Shown here in pieces: positions 39,541 through 50,570 of a stretch of 64,000 nucleotides of DNA. Within the stretch, counting starts at the first letter, position 1, and each line of letters starts with the position of its first letter. Under the pieces are notes generated by a model. The model worked only from the letters and a program-made list of their open reading frames with translations. It searched no databases and had not been told where the DNA came from. A program made the position numbers and the translations under genes. Source of the DNA: Mesoaciditoga sp. (lineage in GTDB: Bacteria; Thermotogota; Thermotogae; Mesoaciditogales; Mesoaciditogaceae); the NCBI GenBank assembly GCA_015491995.1, contig WGFY01000013.1:1-64000 (forward strand), given 5' to 3'.

Positions 39541-41088
39541 TTATTTATCCTTTGAAAGAAATTCTTTTGCCTTCTCAACAACGCTATCGGGCAGACCAAG
39601 AATTTCTGCGAGTTTTATCGCATCGCCTAATTCCACTTTCGCACCATCGATGAGGTGATGATCTATTTTTGAATAAACGTTTTCTGATGTGATCTCACCT
39701 TCAAAGTTTATACGGCCCATCGTGTATTTTTTGCATTCCACATCTTCTATTGTTTTTCTGTAATGTGTAACCATTATCGAAAAGTCATTTCTTTTGTTAA
39801 GCTCTTTGGCCAAGGCAGTTGCCAAGGCCTCACCTTCATATGGGTTCGTTCCGGCTCCAAATTCATCCACGAGTATAAGACCTTCACCTCTCATTTTAAA
39901 CACTCTCGCCATTGTGTCCATCTGTGTGGCAAAGGTAGAAAGCCCATCTTTTCCATCACTTATTCCGACATATCGTATCCAATCTATTTTTGGTAAAACA
40001 GCACTTTGAGCTGGCACGAGAAACCCATACATTGCCAACGCACAAACAAGGCCAACCGTTCTCAAAACGGTCGTTTTCCCGCCCATGTTTGGTCCAAATA
40101 TCATCGTGAGTCCTTTGTGAAAATTTCCATTGAGATGCATGTAAGAAAATCCACTTTCTTCTACGTTTTTTTGAATTAAGGGATGAAAGGTATTTTCCAA
40201 TTCCATACAAGAGTCTAATTTCGGAAACACGTGGTTGCTTTTTAAGGATCGAAGCTGTGCAAAAGCTATGTCAAATCTTGATATCCTATATATCTCTTCT
40301 TTTATCCTGTCAACGCTTTTAGATATCTCGTTTGAAATCCGTTTAAGTTCTTCATTCTGAGCATCTTTCAATCTCTCTTCGAATTCTAAGAGTTTGGATT
40401 GAGATTCAAGTATTTCATCGGTTGGCTTTAGAGTGAATGTGTAAGATTTTATCCCTTCACGTTCTATCATGAAAAGGTCTGAATTCAAAAGGGCTTTAGC
40501 TTCGTTTCTGCCAATGACAAAACGTTTATTCTCCGGAAGAAATCCGAATTTTTCTTTTATCTTTTCAGCCTGTTTTCCATACAATAAAGATATTCTGACC
40601 TGTAATACTTCACATTCTTTTGTTAAAGTGGCTATTCTTTTGTTGTAGGGCGCAAAAGCGTATGATCCACTGTTTTGTGGATCGAGTACATCCCACAGAT
40701 CGTCGAGTGAATTTAAAAAACTTGGAAGGCACTCTTCGATCATGGATTTCAATATTTTGTGATGATGGATGAAACGCTTCACTTCGAAGAGATCTGTGGC
40801 ACTTGCCCTGCCAGAATTCACCGCTTCAAGGCTTGCGGATATTTCGTGAAAATCTTCAAGAACGTGTTCAATTCTCTGACGGAATTTTTCACATTTCTCT
40901 ACCTTTGCAAGGAAATTGAAATGCAACTCAATTTCTTTTTCATTCAAAGGCTTAAGACTTAAAAAATCTTTTTTTCCAAAGATGCTGAGTGGTTTATACA
41001 CCTCGATGATTTTTGAAAACATCAGAAAAGATTCGGTTTGCGTGTCAAAAAAGGTCGGAGTCAAAGGCTCCGACGCTTTCGTTATCAT
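39541..41088 (-). CDS. MutS-family ATPase lacking mismatch-recognition and Smr domains
   Basis: [70 protein letters not shown]; only about 516 aa. Confidence 0.88.
   Translation of the reverse strand: MITKASEPLTPTFFDTQTESFLMFSKIIEVYKPLSIFGKKDFLSLKPLNEKEIELHFNFLAKVEKCEKFRQRIEHVLEDFHEISASLEAVNSGRASATDLFEVKRFIHHHKILKSMIEECLPSFLNSLDDLWDVLDPQNSGSYAFAPYNKRIATLTKECEVLQVRISLLYGKQAEKIKEKFGFLPENKRFVIGRNEAKALLNSDLFMIEREGIKSYTFTLKPTDEILESQSKLLEFEERLKDAQNEELKRISNEISKSVDRIKEEIYRISRFDIAFAQLRSLKSNHVFPKLDSCMELENTFHPLIQKNVEESGFSYMHLNGNFHKGLTMIFGPNMGGKTTVLRTVGLVCALAMYGFLVPAQSAVLPKIDWIRYVGISDGKDGLSTFATQMDTMARVFKMRGEGLILVDEFGAGTNPYEGEALATALAKELNKRNDFSIMVTHYRKTIEDVECKKYTMGRINFEGEITSENVYSKIDHHLIDGAKVELGDAIKLAEILGLPDSVVEKAKEFLSKDK
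41046..41074 (-). terminator. Intrinsic terminator-like hairpin inside the 5' end of the MutS-like CDS
   Basis: Minus strand GTCGGAG-CCTTTGA-CTCCGAC followed by CTTTTTTG, encoding [10 protein letters not shown]. Confidence 0.65.
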
Positions 41089-42518
41089 TCTTCCTTCCAC
41101 CTCAAAACCGGATATCTCGCGGCACGTGTGTCATCCAACCGCCCAACTGGTGTGGTGTGAGGCGCCTCTTTGAGTATCTTTGGATCTTCGTTGGCCTCAT
41201 CGTATATCTTTTTGACGATTTCCACGAATCTGTCAAGTGTATCTTTGGATTCTGTTTCCGTAGGCTCTACCATGATGTCTTCATGGACGATGAGTGGAAA
41301 GTAAACCGTCGGCGGATGAATTCCATAGTCGAGCATGCGTTTTACGAAATCAAGCGCTTTGATTCCTTTTTCTTCCAAAGGCAACGTTGTGGCCACGAAT
41401 TCGTGCATACATATGTTGTTATGAGGCACTTTTAATATCTTTGAGATTTCCGTTCTCAGATAATTGGCGTTGAGTACCGCCATTTCGCTTGCGTGCTTTA
41501 TCCCTTCTTCACCCATGGTGAGTATGTAAGCGTAGGCTTTAACGAGAACGGTGAAGTTTCCGTAAAAGCTTCTCACTCTGCCTATTGTTTTTTTGTGTGA
41601 AAAATCAAGAACGTATTTATCTTTCTTTTTGTCGATAGTTGGAACTGGAAGGAAGTCTTCAAGAAACTTTTTAACTCCAACGGGACCGGCACCAGGGCCT
41701 CCCATTCCGTGAGGAGTGGAGAAAGTCTTATGAAGATTAAGATGGACAACATCAAATCCCATGTCTCCAGGTCTAACCTGTCCCATTATAGCGTTAAGAT
41801 TGGCACCGTCGTAGTACATCAAACCACCAGCGTCGTGGATTATCTTAGAAATTTCGAGTATATTTTCCTCAAATATTCCCAGCGTGTTTGGATTTGTCAA
41901 CATCATTCCAGCCGTATTAGGACCGATCACTTTCTTAAGCTCATCCACATCGACCATTCCGCGATCGTCCGATTCAACGACTATGACTTTGAATCCGTTC
42001 ATCGCAGAAGATGCGGGGTTCGTTCCATGGGCCGAATCGGGAACTATCATTTCGTTCCTATCGAAATCTTTCCGGCTTCTGTGGTACTGACGCATTATGG
42101 CAATGCCTGTGTATTCACCGTGCGCACCAGCGGCAGGTTGAAGGGTCATCGCGTCCATACCTGTTATTTTTTTGAGTGATTCTCCAAGATCGTACATCAA
42201 CTTGAGCGCACCTTGAACGGTTTTTGAATCTTGATAGGGGTGTATTTCTGAAAATCCAGATAAGCTGGCCACCCTTTCATTCAACTTAGGATTGTATTTC
42301 ATCGTACAAGATCCCAAAGGATAAAATCCTGTATCGACGGCGTAGTTAAGACGTGACAAATTGGTGTAGTGCCTTACAACATCTCCTTCGGTAACTTCAG
42401 GAAGCTTTGGTGCGTTTTTTCGTGTGTACTTCGATTCTATTTTGTAAGGTTTCACATCCATTTTTGGAGGTATGAACCCTCTCCGACCTTCTTTTGATAT
42501 TTCAAATATAAGTTCCAT
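41085..42518 (-). CDS. gcvPB: Glycine dehydrogenase (decarboxylating) subunit 2
   Basis: [55 protein letters not shown]. Confidence 0.97.
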   Translation of the reverse strand: MELIFEISKEGRRGFIPPKMDVKPYKIESKYTRKNAPKLPEVTEGDVVRHYTNLSRLNYAVDTGFYPLGSCTMKYNPKLNERVASLSGFSEIHPYQDSKTVQGALKLMYDLGESLKKITGMDAMTLQPAAGAHGEYTGIAIMRQYHRSRKDFDRNEMIVPDSAHGTNPASSAMNGFKVIVVESDDRGMVDVDELKKVIGPNTAGMMLTNPNTLGIFEENILEISKIIHDAGGLMYYDGANLNAIMGQVRPGDMGFDVVHLNLHKTFSTPHGMGGPGAGPVGVKKFLEDFLPVPTIDKKKDKYVLDFSHKKTIGRVRSFYGNFTVLVKAYAYILTMGEEGIKHASEMAVLNANYLRTEISKILKVPHNNICMHEFVATTLPLEEKGIKALDFVKRMLDYGIHPPTVYFPLIVHEDIMVEPTETESKDTLDRFVEIVKKIYDEANEDPKILKEAPHTTPVGRLDDTRAARYPVLRWKEE

Positions 42519-42519
42519 T

Positions 42520-43884
42520 TCACATCGCCTCCACTACTGAAAGAAGACGTTCTATATCTTCAGCCGTGTTCGCTTCTGTCGTACAGAATAAAAGGTCGTT
42601 TTTGGAAAGCAGCTTTCTTAACTTGTTTTTTGTTCCCCCAAACATTCCAAGATCTATTGGGCCTATTATGTTGTTCTTCAGAAGTTTTCTTTTGAGTTTG
42701 AATATGTTGAGATCTGTTTCAACAACGAATTCGTTGAAAAACTCTCCGGAGAACTTTCTCTTGAAATGACCAGTTTTCTCAAGTTTTTCAAGAAGATAAT
42801 GGGATTTTGCCAAGTTATTTTCTCCTATTTCCTTAAGACCTTGAGGACCCACCAACGAAAGATAAGTCGCAGCGTAAAGAGTCCCTAAAGCGTGGTTGGA
42901 ACAGATGTTAGATGTTGCTTTTTCACGGCGTATGTGCTGTTCTCTTGCTTGAAGCGTCATAACGAAACCGCGCTTACCTTTCACATCCACCGTTTCGCCT
43001 ATGATTCTTCCAGGCATCGTTCTGACCAGTCTTCTGTCATCACGTATTGCGAATATTCCAAAAGAGGGACCACCGAAATTCATGGGGATTCCAAGCGGTT
43101 GTCCATCGCCAGTGACTATGTCAGTCCCAAAGGCCCCAGGAGTTTCAAGGACACCCAAGGAAATAGGATTAACGGCGACGATCATGAGAATGTCTTTTGA
43201 AACTTCCCTGATCGCTTTCAAATCTTCTACAACACCAAAAAAATTGGGATATTGCACGATCACCGCAGCGGTTTCTTCGTCTATCTTGTTTCTCAAATCG
43301 TTTAAAGACAGGGTGCCGGTTTCATCATGCTCGACGATTTCAACTTTCACTTCAGGCCCCGAGGCATAGGTTTTCACCGTTTGAAGATATTCAGGATGAA
43401 GCGTGTCGGCGATCAAGACTTTGTATTTTTTGCTAAAACGCGCGGCCATCAAAGCGGCTTCCGCGGTTGCCTCTGCACCATCATACATCGAAGCGTTGGA
43501 TATTCCCATGCCAGTTATCTCACATATCATCGTTTGAAATTCAAACATCGTCTGAAGAGATCCCTGGGAAACCTCAGCTTGATAAGGTGTGTATGCAGTG
43601 TAAAAATCTCCTCTTGATACTATTTGATGAACGGCTGACGGTATCACGTGGTTGTAAATTCCACCTCCCATGAAGTAAGAATACCTTTGGGCATCGGCAT
43701 TTTTGTAAGCTAATTTCCTTAGATTTGAAAACACGCTGAACTCGTCCAAAGATTCTGGTAGTCCCATTTTTTTTACTCTTTTTTCTTGGGGAAGTGGAGA
43801 GAAAAGATCGTCTAAGCTTTTGACACCTATTTTACTTAGCATTTCCTCCACTTCATCATCTGTATGAGGAATATAAGGATTCAT
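42520..43884 (-). CDS. gcvPA: Glycine dehydrogenase (decarboxylating) subunit 1
   Basis: [56 protein letters not shown]. Confidence 0.97.
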   Translation of the reverse strand: MNPYIPHTDDEVEEMLSKIGVKSLDDLFSPLPQEKRVKKMGLPESLDEFSVFSNLRKLAYKNADAQRYSYFMGGGIYNHVIPSAVHQIVSRGDFYTAYTPYQAEVSQGSLQTMFEFQTMICEITGMGISNASMYDGAEATAEAALMAARFSKKYKVLIADTLHPEYLQTVKTYASGPEVKVEIVEHDETGTLSLNDLRNKIDEETAAVIVQYPNFFGVVEDLKAIREVSKDILMIVAVNPISLGVLETPGAFGTDIVTGDGQPLGIPMNFGGPSFGIFAIRDDRRLVRTMPGRIIGETVDVKGKRGFVMTLQAREQHIRREKATSNICSNHALGTLYAATYLSLVGPQGLKEIGENNLAKSHYLLEKLEKTGHFKRKFSGEFFNEFVVETDLNIFKLKRKLLKNNIIGPIDLGMFGGTKNKLRKLLSKNDLLFCTTEANTAEDIERLLSVVEAM

Positions 43885-43936
43885 TTTTCATACCTCTTTT
43901 CTCTAAAAACTTTTCCAATTTGAAAGTTACGACAGA

Positions 43937-44308
43937 TCATTTCTCCTCTTCGACTAACTTATCATACGACGATTTGTCAAATAAGACGTCAAATTCTTTG
44001 GGATCGGAAGCCTCTATCTTCACAATCCATCCATCACTTTCAGCCGCTTTGTTGATCGTTTCTGGAGCATCCTCGAGGGCTTCGTTAACTTCAACGATCT
44101 TTCCACTCACTGGACTGTACATATCACTTGCGGATTTCACCGATTCGATGGAACAAAGAACTTCTCCGGCTTTGATCTCTTTTCCAACTTCTGGAAGATC
44201 AACGTAAACTATGTCTCCTAATTCGTCTTGAGCATGCTCGGATATTCCAACGGTTGCGACCTTTCCTTCCAATTCTACCCATTCATGTGTTTTTGTGTAT
44301 CTTATCAT
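43937..44308 (-). CDS. gcvH: Glycine cleavage system H protein
   Basis: YTKTHEWVELEGKVATVGISEHAQDELGDIVYVDLPEVG, CSIESVKSASDMYSPVSG. Confidence 0.97.
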   Translation of the reverse strand: MIRYTKTHEWVELEGKVATVGISEHAQDELGDIVYVDLPEVGKEIKAGEVLCSIESVKSASDMYSPVSGKIVEVNEALEDAPETINKAAESDGWIVKIEASDPKEFDVLFDKSSYDKLVEEEK

Positions 44309-44352
44309 TTAAATCCCTCCTGATTTTTGAAATGTGTTACCTGCATCCTGCA

Positions 44353-45459
44353 TCACTTTCCTGATTTTACACTGCCTCTATAAAATGGGGTCTTGATGAC
44401 CTTTGCTTCAACACGCTTTCCATGAATAACAACAAACACTTCGCTACCACGCTTCGTATGCCCTTTGGACAGATAAGCCAGAGCAAATGATTTTCCAACG
44501 GTTAAAGACTTATTTCCGCTGGTAACATATCCGATCTCTTTACCATCTTCAGAAAAAACTTTATAACCATGGCGGGCAATACCCTTGGAAATTTCCAACC
44601 CTTTAAGTCTTCTCTCAAGACCGTTTTCTTTTTGAGAAACAAGAACATCTTTACCGTTAAAATCTTTCTTATCAAAATCTATCGTCCACTTAAGCCCAGC
44701 TTCCATTGGAGTGGTCGTGTTGTCTATGTCATTACCGTATAACATATAGCATGATTCAAATCTTAAAGTGTCCCTGGCGCCAAGACCACATGGTTTTACA
44801 TCGTAAGGCTGGCCTATTTCGAGAAGTTTCCTCCACATGGCAACGGCTGCATCTGATTCAAAATACAACTCAAACCCGTCTTCACCCGTATATCCAGTTC
44901 TGGAAACTACACATTCAATGCCGTTCACCCTGCCAGTGGTAAAATGATAGAACTCTATTTCCGACAGATTTACACCTGAGATACTTTTAAGAATTTCTTC
45001 TGCTTTAGGTCCTTGAAACGCAAGTTGCGCGTATTGATTTGACATGTTCGTAACCATTACCCTGTACCCTTTGCTTTGCTTTTTTATCCATTCAAAATCT
45101 TTGTCACTGTTGGATGCGTTGACAACCAACAAAATCTTCACATCGGAAAATCTGTATGCCAGCAAATCATCCACAATGGTTGCGTTCTCGTAGCACATAG
45201 GGCTGTAGCAAATTTGACCATTTTTGAGATTAGAAACGGAGTTCGCAATTAGGTGATCGACGAAAGGCAAAGTATCCGAACCTTCAACCAATACTTCTCC
45301 CATGTGTGAAACATCGAAAAGTCCAATCCTTTCCCTCACAGCTTTATGTTCTTCAATTATTGAAGTGTATTGTACCGGCATTTCCCACCCGCCAAATTCG
45401 ACGAGCTTTGCACCAAGTATTTTGTGCTCTTCATAAAGTGGTGTTCGCTTAAGTCCCAT
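44353..45459 (-). CDS. gcvT: Glycine cleavage system T protein (aminomethyltransferase)
   Basis: KRTPLYEEHKILGAKLVEFGGWEMPVQYTSIIEEHKAVRERIGLFDVSHMGE, SRTGYTGEDGFEL. Confidence 0.97.
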   Translation of the reverse strand: MGLKRTPLYEEHKILGAKLVEFGGWEMPVQYTSIIEEHKAVRERIGLFDVSHMGEVLVEGSDTLPFVDHLIANSVSNLKNGQICYSPMCYENATIVDDLLAYRFSDVKILLVVNASNSDKDFEWIKKQSKGYRVMVTNMSNQYAQLAFQGPKAEEILKSISGVNLSEIEFYHFTTGRVNGIECVVSRTGYTGEDGFELYFESDAAVAMWRKLLEIGQPYDVKPCGLGARDTLRFESCYMLYGNDIDNTTTPMEAGLKWTIDFDKKDFNGKDVLVSQKENGLERRLKGLEISKGIARHGYKVFSEDGKEIGYVTSGNKSLTVGKSFALAYLSKGHTKRGSEVFVVIHGKRVEAKVIKTPFYRGSVKSGK

Positions 45460-45494
45460 ATTTTTTTCCTCCTCCTGGCGTGCTCAAAGCACCT

Positions 45495-45725
45495 TTACAT
45501 GTTATCCTTTTCTTCAAGAAGTTTTTGCGCTTCTTCCAATTCGTCTTCTAAAACCAACACTTCTTTAGGTCCTGTTTGTCCAAAATAAGCCGTTCCACCA
45601 TATGGAGTTGTCGAGCCTCTTACTCTTGAAGTTATTCCGTTTTCTTCTAAGAATCCTTTGACTATCTCAGCCTTCACACCATTTTCAAACACATTCAACA
45701 CGACCCATTTTTCCTCTTTACTCAT
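45495..45725 (-). CDS. DUF2007-like small signal-transduction protein
   Basis: WVVLNVFENGVKAEIVKGFLEENGITSRVRG ... KEVLVLEDELEEAQKLLEE. Confidence 0.8.
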   Translation of the reverse strand: MSKEEKWVVLNVFENGVKAEIVKGFLEENGITSRVRGSTTPYGGTAYFGQTGPKEVLVLEDELEEAQKLLEEKDNM

Positions 45726-45894
45726 CGCTCACCACCCTTCTCATTTACGGCAATTCGATCTCACTAATTCACTTGTCGAAAAGATATTCATCGTTGTCCA
45801 ATAGGGCCTACATGCGAAAAATATTTGCCCTGAACTTTTTTATCATTGAAATGATATCACAAAATGTGAACTCCAGAACCCTTAGAAAAAAGTA

Positions 45895-45923
45895 CTTGAC
45901 TTTTTTTGAAATCGATGATATCA
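45895..45923 (+). promoter_or_regulatory. Promoter of the PerR-like operon
   Basis: TTGACT, 17-nt spacer, TATCAT; coordinates approximate within 1-2 nt. Confidence 0.6.
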
Positions 45924-45929
45924 TATTAA

Positions 45930-45944
45930 TGATAATCATTATCA
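45930..45944. promoter_or_regulatory. Fur/PerR box (7-1-7 palindrome)
   Basis: TGATAATCATTATCA, exact 7-1-7 inverted repeat just downstream of the -10 of the Fur-family regulator gene. Confidence 0.9.
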
Positions 45945-45968
45945 ACAATAATAGCAAAGGAAAAAAAT

Positions 45969-46400
45969 ATGTTGCAAAAAAAATGGAGAATGACAAATCA
46001 AAGAAAAGTCATACTTGACGAGTTAAGAAAATCAAAAGAACATCTATCGGTAGATGAGTTGTACATTCGTGTTAGAGAAAAAATGCCAGGCATAAGCATA
46101 AGCACGATTTACAGGAATCTTGAAGAGCTTTCTAAACATAGATTGGTAAGAAAATTGGAACCTTCAAGCACTCAAAAAAGATTTGATGCCAACGTTCAAC
46201 CACATTTTCATATTCTATGTGTTAAATGTGGAAGGATTGATGACGTGCCATTTTCCATGGTTTCAAAGATCAACGAGATGGTCAGAAGTTCCGAAAAACA
46301 AATCGAAAAAATGACTGGTTACGACGTTGTTGGGTATCATTTGGAGTTTCTTGGTATATGTCCAAAGTGTAAAAAAGAGGAAGAAAAACAACATAATTGA
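45969..46400 (+). CDS. Fur-family regulator, PerR-like
   Basis: MTNQRKVILDELRKSKEHLSVDELY, ISTIYRNLEELSKHRLVRKL, RFDANVQPHFHILCVKCGRIDDV, GICPKCKK; metal-ligand pattern matches PerR (RFD, HFH, D after CGRI). Confidence 0.9.
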   Translation: MLQKKWRMTNQRKVILDELRKSKEHLSVDELYIRVREKMPGISISTIYRNLEELSKHRLVRKLEPSSTQKRFDANVQPHFHILCVKCGRIDDVPFSMVSKINEMVRSSEKQIEKMTGYDVVGYHLEFLGICPKCKKEEEKQHN

Positions 46401-46419
46401 AGACAGAGAGGTGATTAAC

Positions 46420-47610
46420 TTGACATTCAGGAAATTGAAAGAAAATGTTTACTCCGTCGGAGCTATAGATTGGGATAGAACTATCTTTGACGAGTTGATA
46501 CCTTTGCCAGATGGTACAAGCTACAATTCATATTTGGTAAAGGGAAGTCAAAAGATCGCTTTGATAGATACGGTTGATCCTAAAAAATCGGATGAACTCT
46601 TCGAAAATCTTGAAGATCTCGGAATTAATCGTATAGATTACGTGATCTCAAATCATGCCGAACAAGATCATTCCGGAACGATTCCAATGGTTTTAAACAA
46701 ATTTCCAGAAGCAAAAGTCATAACCAATAAAAAGTGTAAAAACTTGGAAAAAGATCTTCTTGCGATATCAGATGAAAAGTTCATAACTGTTGAAGATGGA
46801 GAAACCCTTTCACTTGGAGATAAAACCCTGAAATTCATTTTCACGCCTTGGGTTCATTGGCCTGAAACCATGTCAACGTATTTGATGGAAGACAAGATAA
46901 TGTTCACCTGTGATTTTTTTGGTTCTCACATAGCTTCCAGTGATCTTTTCGTTGACAATGAATCCAAAGCGATTGAAGATGCCAAACGTTACTACGCTGA
47001 GATAATGATGCCGTTTCGCGCCGTTATTCGTTCTGACCTTAAAAAGGTAAAGGGCTTCGATGTTGACTTCATAGCACCAAGCCATGGACAGGTTTACAAT
47101 CACCCTAAGTTGATAATGGACGCTTACGAGGATTGGATCTCGGATAAGGTAAGAGATAAAGTTGTTATCATTTACGCCTCGATGCATGGAAGTACGAAGA
47201 AGATCGTGGAGCATCTTACAGGATCTCTCATGAAAAAAGGAGTGAAGGTTAAACCTTTCAACGTGATAACGGCGGATGTAGGAGAGATAGCCATGGCACT
47301 TGTAGACGCCGCCACCGTTGTGGTAGCTTCTCCCACTGTTTTGATCGGATTACATCCAAAAGTTGCTTATGTCGTTTCTTTTGCCAATGCCATAAAACCA
47401 AAAGTGAAGTTCATGTCCTTTGTAGGCTCTTACGGATGGGGTGGAAAAGCGATCGAGCAGCTGAAAGGCTTGACACCGCATCTGAGCGCCGAAATAATCG
47501 AACCCGTCCTTATAAAGGGTTTCCCAAGAACGGAGGATTTTAATTCATTGGATGAATTGGCACAAAAGATATCCATTAAACATAAAGAATGTGAATTCGT
47601 TAAAAAGTAA
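46420..47610 (+). CDS. fprA: Flavodiiron protein (FprA / rubredoxin:oxygen oxidoreductase)
   Basis: NHAEQDHSGTIP, FTPWVHWPETMSTY, FTCDFFGSH, flavodoxin domain [18 protein letters not shown] start inferred from RBS. Confidence 0.95.
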   Translation: MTFRKLKENVYSVGAIDWDRTIFDELIPLPDGTSYNSYLVKGSQKIALIDTVDPKKSDELFENLEDLGINRIDYVISNHAEQDHSGTIPMVLNKFPEAKVITNKKCKNLEKDLLAISDEKFITVEDGETLSLGDKTLKFIFTPWVHWPETMSTYLMEDKIMFTCDFFGSHIASSDLFVDNESKAIEDAKRYYAEIMMPFRAVIRSDLKKVKGFDVDFIAPSHGQVYNHPKLIMDAYEDWISDKVRDKVVIIYASMHGSTKKIVEHLTGSLMKKGVKVKPFNVITADVGEIAMALVDAATVVVASPTVLIGLHPKVAYVVSFANAIKPKVKFMSFVGSYGWGGKAIEQLKGLTPHLSAEIIEPVLIKGFPRTEDFNSLDELAQKISIKHKECEFVKK

Positions 47611-47640
47611 GAAAAACAACTGAGAAGGAGTGATGTAAAA

Positions 47641-48300
47641 ATGGAAGAAAAAAGAATGCCTTTAATAGGCGAAAGATTTCCGGAATTAAATGTTCAAACG
47701 ACCCACGGAAAGATAAAGTTACCAGATGAATTCGACGGAAAATGGTTTGTACTGTTCAGTCATCCCGCGGACTTCACTCCGGTGTGTACGACGGAATTCG
47801 TAGCTTTTCAAACTAGATACGAAGAGTTCAAAAAGATCGACTGTGGACTAATAGGGCTTAGCATAGATCAAGTGTTTTCTCACATCAAATGGATTGAATG
47901 GATAAAGGAAAATCTGGACTATTCCATAGAATTCCCAATTATAGCGGATGATACGGGAAAAGTCGCGAGTAAGCTTGGTTTGATTCACCCGGCAATGGGT
48001 ACGAATACCGTGAGAGCGGTTTTCATAGTCGATCCAAAGGGAATGATTAGGGCCATGCTTTACTATCCACAAGAACTCGGTAGAAATATGGATGAAATTC
48101 TCAGAATGGTGAAAGGCTTACAACTTTCTACTGAAAAAGGTGTTGCCATACCTGCGAATTGGCCAAACAACGAGATAGTAAAAGATGAAGTTATAGTATC
48201 ACCAGCCAGCTCTTTCAAAGAGATAAAAGAGAGAGAAGAGGCCCAGGCAAAGGGAGAAATAAAATGCTTTGACTGGTGGCTTTGCCACAAAAAAGCTTAA
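47641..48300 (+). CDS. Peroxiredoxin (Prx6-type)
   Basis: [59 protein letters not shown]. Confidence 0.95.
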   Translation: MEEKRMPLIGERFPELNVQTTHGKIKLPDEFDGKWFVLFSHPADFTPVCTTEFVAFQTRYEEFKKIDCGLIGLSIDQVFSHIKWIEWIKENLDYSIEFPIIADDTGKVASKLGLIHPAMGTNTVRAVFIVDPKGMIRAMLYYPQELGRNMDEILRMVKGLQLSTEKGVAIPANWPNNEIVKDEVIVSPASSFKEIKEREEAQAKGEIKCFDWWLCHKKA

Positions 48301-48314
48301 AGGAGGACGACTAA

Positions 48315-48698
48315 ATGACTGAAAAAAAACAAATTTACAAGTGTGAAATTTGCGGGAACATCGTTGAAGTATTGCATGAAGGAAATGGAAAATTGGTGTG
48401 CTGTGGCAAACCGATGGAATTGTATGAAGAAAAGACCGCAGACTCAACTAAAGAAAAGCACGTTCCTGTCATAGAAAAGATGGGTGACAAAGTAAAGGTC
48501 AAAATTGGAAGCACTCCTCATCCAATGGAAGAGAAACACTTCATAGAATGGATAGAGCTTATCGTTGATGGAAAATCTTATAGACAGTTCTTGAAGTCAG
48601 GGGATTCTCCAGAAGCTACCTTTGATGTTAAAGTAGATGATGGCATGAAGTTAGAAGCGAGAGAATATTGCAACATTCATGGTTTATGGAGAGGGTGA
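48315..48698 (+). CDS. Desulfoferrodoxin / superoxide reductase
   Basis: [52 protein letters not shown]. Confidence 0.97.
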   Translation: MTEKKQIYKCEICGNIVEVLHEGNGKLVCCGKPMELYEEKTADSTKEKHVPVIEKMGDKVKVKIGSTPHPMEEKHFIEWIELIVDGKSYRQFLKSGDSPEATFDVKVDDGMKLEAREYCNIHGLWRG

Positions 48699-48704
48699 AA
48701 AAAT

Positions 48705-49223
48705 ATGAAATTAAGTACGAAGATGGTTGACACCATCAACAAGCAGATAAATGAAGAGTTTTATTCAGCTTATCTTTATTTGTCCATGGCGTCTTATTTG
48801 GAATCTCAAAAATACAAAGGTGCCGCAAAATGGATGGAAGTTCAATATCAAGAGGAAATCGGCCATGCTATGAAATTCTACGCTTATGTGAACGGAAGAG
48901 GAGAACATGTGGTTCTTAAGGAGATAAAAGAACCTCAAAAGGAATGGAAATCGCTTTTAGACGTTTTTGATGGAGCTTACAAACATGAGCAGTACATAAC
49001 CAAATTGATAAACGGAATTGCCGATTTGGCAATGGAAGAAAAAGATCATGCCACTTTGGCACTCTTACAATGGTTCATAAACGAGCAGGTGGAAGAAGAA
49101 GCAAACACTTCCGAAATAGCAGACAAGCTCAAGCTTATAGGAAACACCAAGAATGGCCTTTACATGATCGATCGCGAGCTTGGTCAACGTGGAATGACAA
49201 CGCCAACGTCTGAGGGGGAATGA
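48705..49223 (+). CDS. Ferritin
   Basis: INKQINEEFYSAYLYLSMASYLESQKYKGAAKWMEVQYQEEIGHAMKFYAYV. Confidence 0.96.
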   Translation: MKLSTKMVDTINKQINEEFYSAYLYLSMASYLESQKYKGAAKWMEVQYQEEIGHAMKFYAYVNGRGEHVVLKEIKEPQKEWKSLLDVFDGAYKHEQYITKLINGIADLAMEEKDHATLALLQWFINEQVEEEANTSEIADKLKLIGNTKNGLYMIDRELGQRGMTTPTSEGE

Positions 49224-49226
49224 TCA

Positions 49227-49742
49227 ATGAGGAATATGACAGAACAATTTTTGAAAGATGCTTTTGCCGGAGAATCACAGGCACATATGAAGTACACCAT
49301 TTTTGCAGAAGAGGCAAAGAAAAAAGGACTCAAAAATCTCTCCAACATGTTTAAAGCTATCGCATACGCGGAATTCGTTCATGCAAAGAATCATCTTAAT
49401 GCTCTTGGACAAGTTGGAAGCACGATTGACAACATTCAATCCGGAATCAACGGAGAAACATTTGAGATTGAGGAAATGTACCCTGTGTACAACAACACGG
49501 CTGAATTTCAAGGTGAAAAAGAGGCAGTTCGCACCACTCATTTCGCGTTGGAAGCAGAAAAAATACATCAAAAGATGTACATAAAGGCCAAAGAATTGGT
49601 CGAAAAGGGAAAGGATTACGCTTCAGAAAAAGTGTTCATTTGCCCAGTTTGCGGATATACGCATGAAGGCGGAGGTCTTCCGGACAAATGCCCAGTTTGT
49701 GGAGCTCCAAAGGAAAAATTTGTCGAATTTTCCGCTCAGTGA
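49227..49742 (+). CDS. Rubrerythrin
   Basis: [23 protein letters not shown]-terminal rubredoxin-like [29 protein letters not shown]. Confidence 0.97.
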   Translation: MRNMTEQFLKDAFAGESQAHMKYTIFAEEAKKKGLKNLSNMFKAIAYAEFVHAKNHLNALGQVGSTIDNIQSGINGETFEIEEMYPVYNNTAEFQGEKEAVRTTHFALEAEKIHQKMYIKAKELVEKGKDYASEKVFICPVCGYTHEGGGLPDKCPVCGAPKEKFVEFSAQ

Positions 49743-49756
49743 ACTTTCAGATTAAA

Positions 49757-49794
49757 AACGAAAAGCCACTCTTTAAAAGAGTGGCTTTTCGTTT
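49757..49794 (+). terminator. Terminator of oxidative-stress operon
   Basis: AAACGAAAAGCCACTCTTT-aa-AAGAGTGGCTTTTCGTTT hairpin. Confidence 0.85.
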
Positions 49795-49840
49795 GTGCAA
49801 GTTGGCTACATGTACAAAAAGCTTATACTCAACAAATTTT

Positions 49841-50308
49841 TCAGCCAAGTTCGGCCAGTTTTTTCTCTATTTCTTCATAGTCGGGTTCGACTGCAGGATC
49901 ATTTGAGACCCATTTGTAAGTGATGACGCCTTCTTTGTCTAAAATGAAAACAGAGCGTTTTGCCACAGAATATTCTTTTATGTTGAAAAAATTTCTATCG
50001 AGTACTTCATAAGATTCAGCGGCTTTCCTTTCAAAATCACATAGAATTGGAAATCTTATGTGATTCTGTTCTGCAAAAGCTTTGTTCGCAAAAGGACCGT
50101 CCACACTTATTCCAATTATTTGGGCATTAAGTTTTTCGAATTTTGAAAGGTTATCCCTCAAAGTACACATTTCTTTTTGACAAACACTCGTAAAAGCTCC
50201 AGGATAAAATGCAAGTACCACTTTTTCCCCAAGGAATTTTTTTAGAGATGTTATTTCCAAATTCGTGCTGTAAAGATGAATTTCAGGTGCTTTTTGACCA
50301 ATTTTCAT
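49841..50308 (-). CDS. Peroxiredoxin (AhpC/TSA, Bcp type)
   Basis: VVLAFYPGAFTSVCQKEMCTLRDNLSKF. Confidence 0.93.
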   Translation of the reverse strand: MKIGQKAPEIHLYSTNLEITSLKKFLGEKVVLAFYPGAFTSVCQKEMCTLRDNLSKFEKLNAQIIGISVDGPFANKAFAEQNHIRFPILCDFERKAAESYEVLDRNFFNIKEYSVAKRSVFILDKEGVITYKWVSNDPAVEPDYEEIEKKLAELG

Positions 50309-50422
50309 ATTTTTCTCTCCTTTTTTTAGTTCTCTTTCTCTTCGTACACTACATCTACTATATCATCATACACAAATTATGCAAGTCTAAAAAACACACG
50401 AGATTTCTGCTAACGTCTTTTT

Positions 50423-50486
50423 GTCATTCCGGCCTACGAGCCGGAATCTCATCCTTGTGGAGATCCCGGATCAAGTCCGGGATGAC
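50423..50486. repeat. REP/RPE-like palindromic intergenic element
   Basis: GTCATTCCGGcctacgagCCGGAATctcatccttgtggagATCCCGGAtcaagTCCGGGATGAC: two hairpins and GTCAT/ATGAC terminal inverted repeats. Confidence 0.6.
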
Positions 50487-50570
50487 CTTCGCAACAGGTT
50501 GTTACGCTGAATTTAAAGTGTATAATACGCCTGTGAACTATCTCACCATTTGAGAGTAGGAGGGTGAAAT

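Noticed and set aside
45726-45900. Glycine riboswitch upstream of the gcv operon
   Set aside because: No recognisable glycine aptamer core was seen upstream of the DUF2007/gcvT genes.
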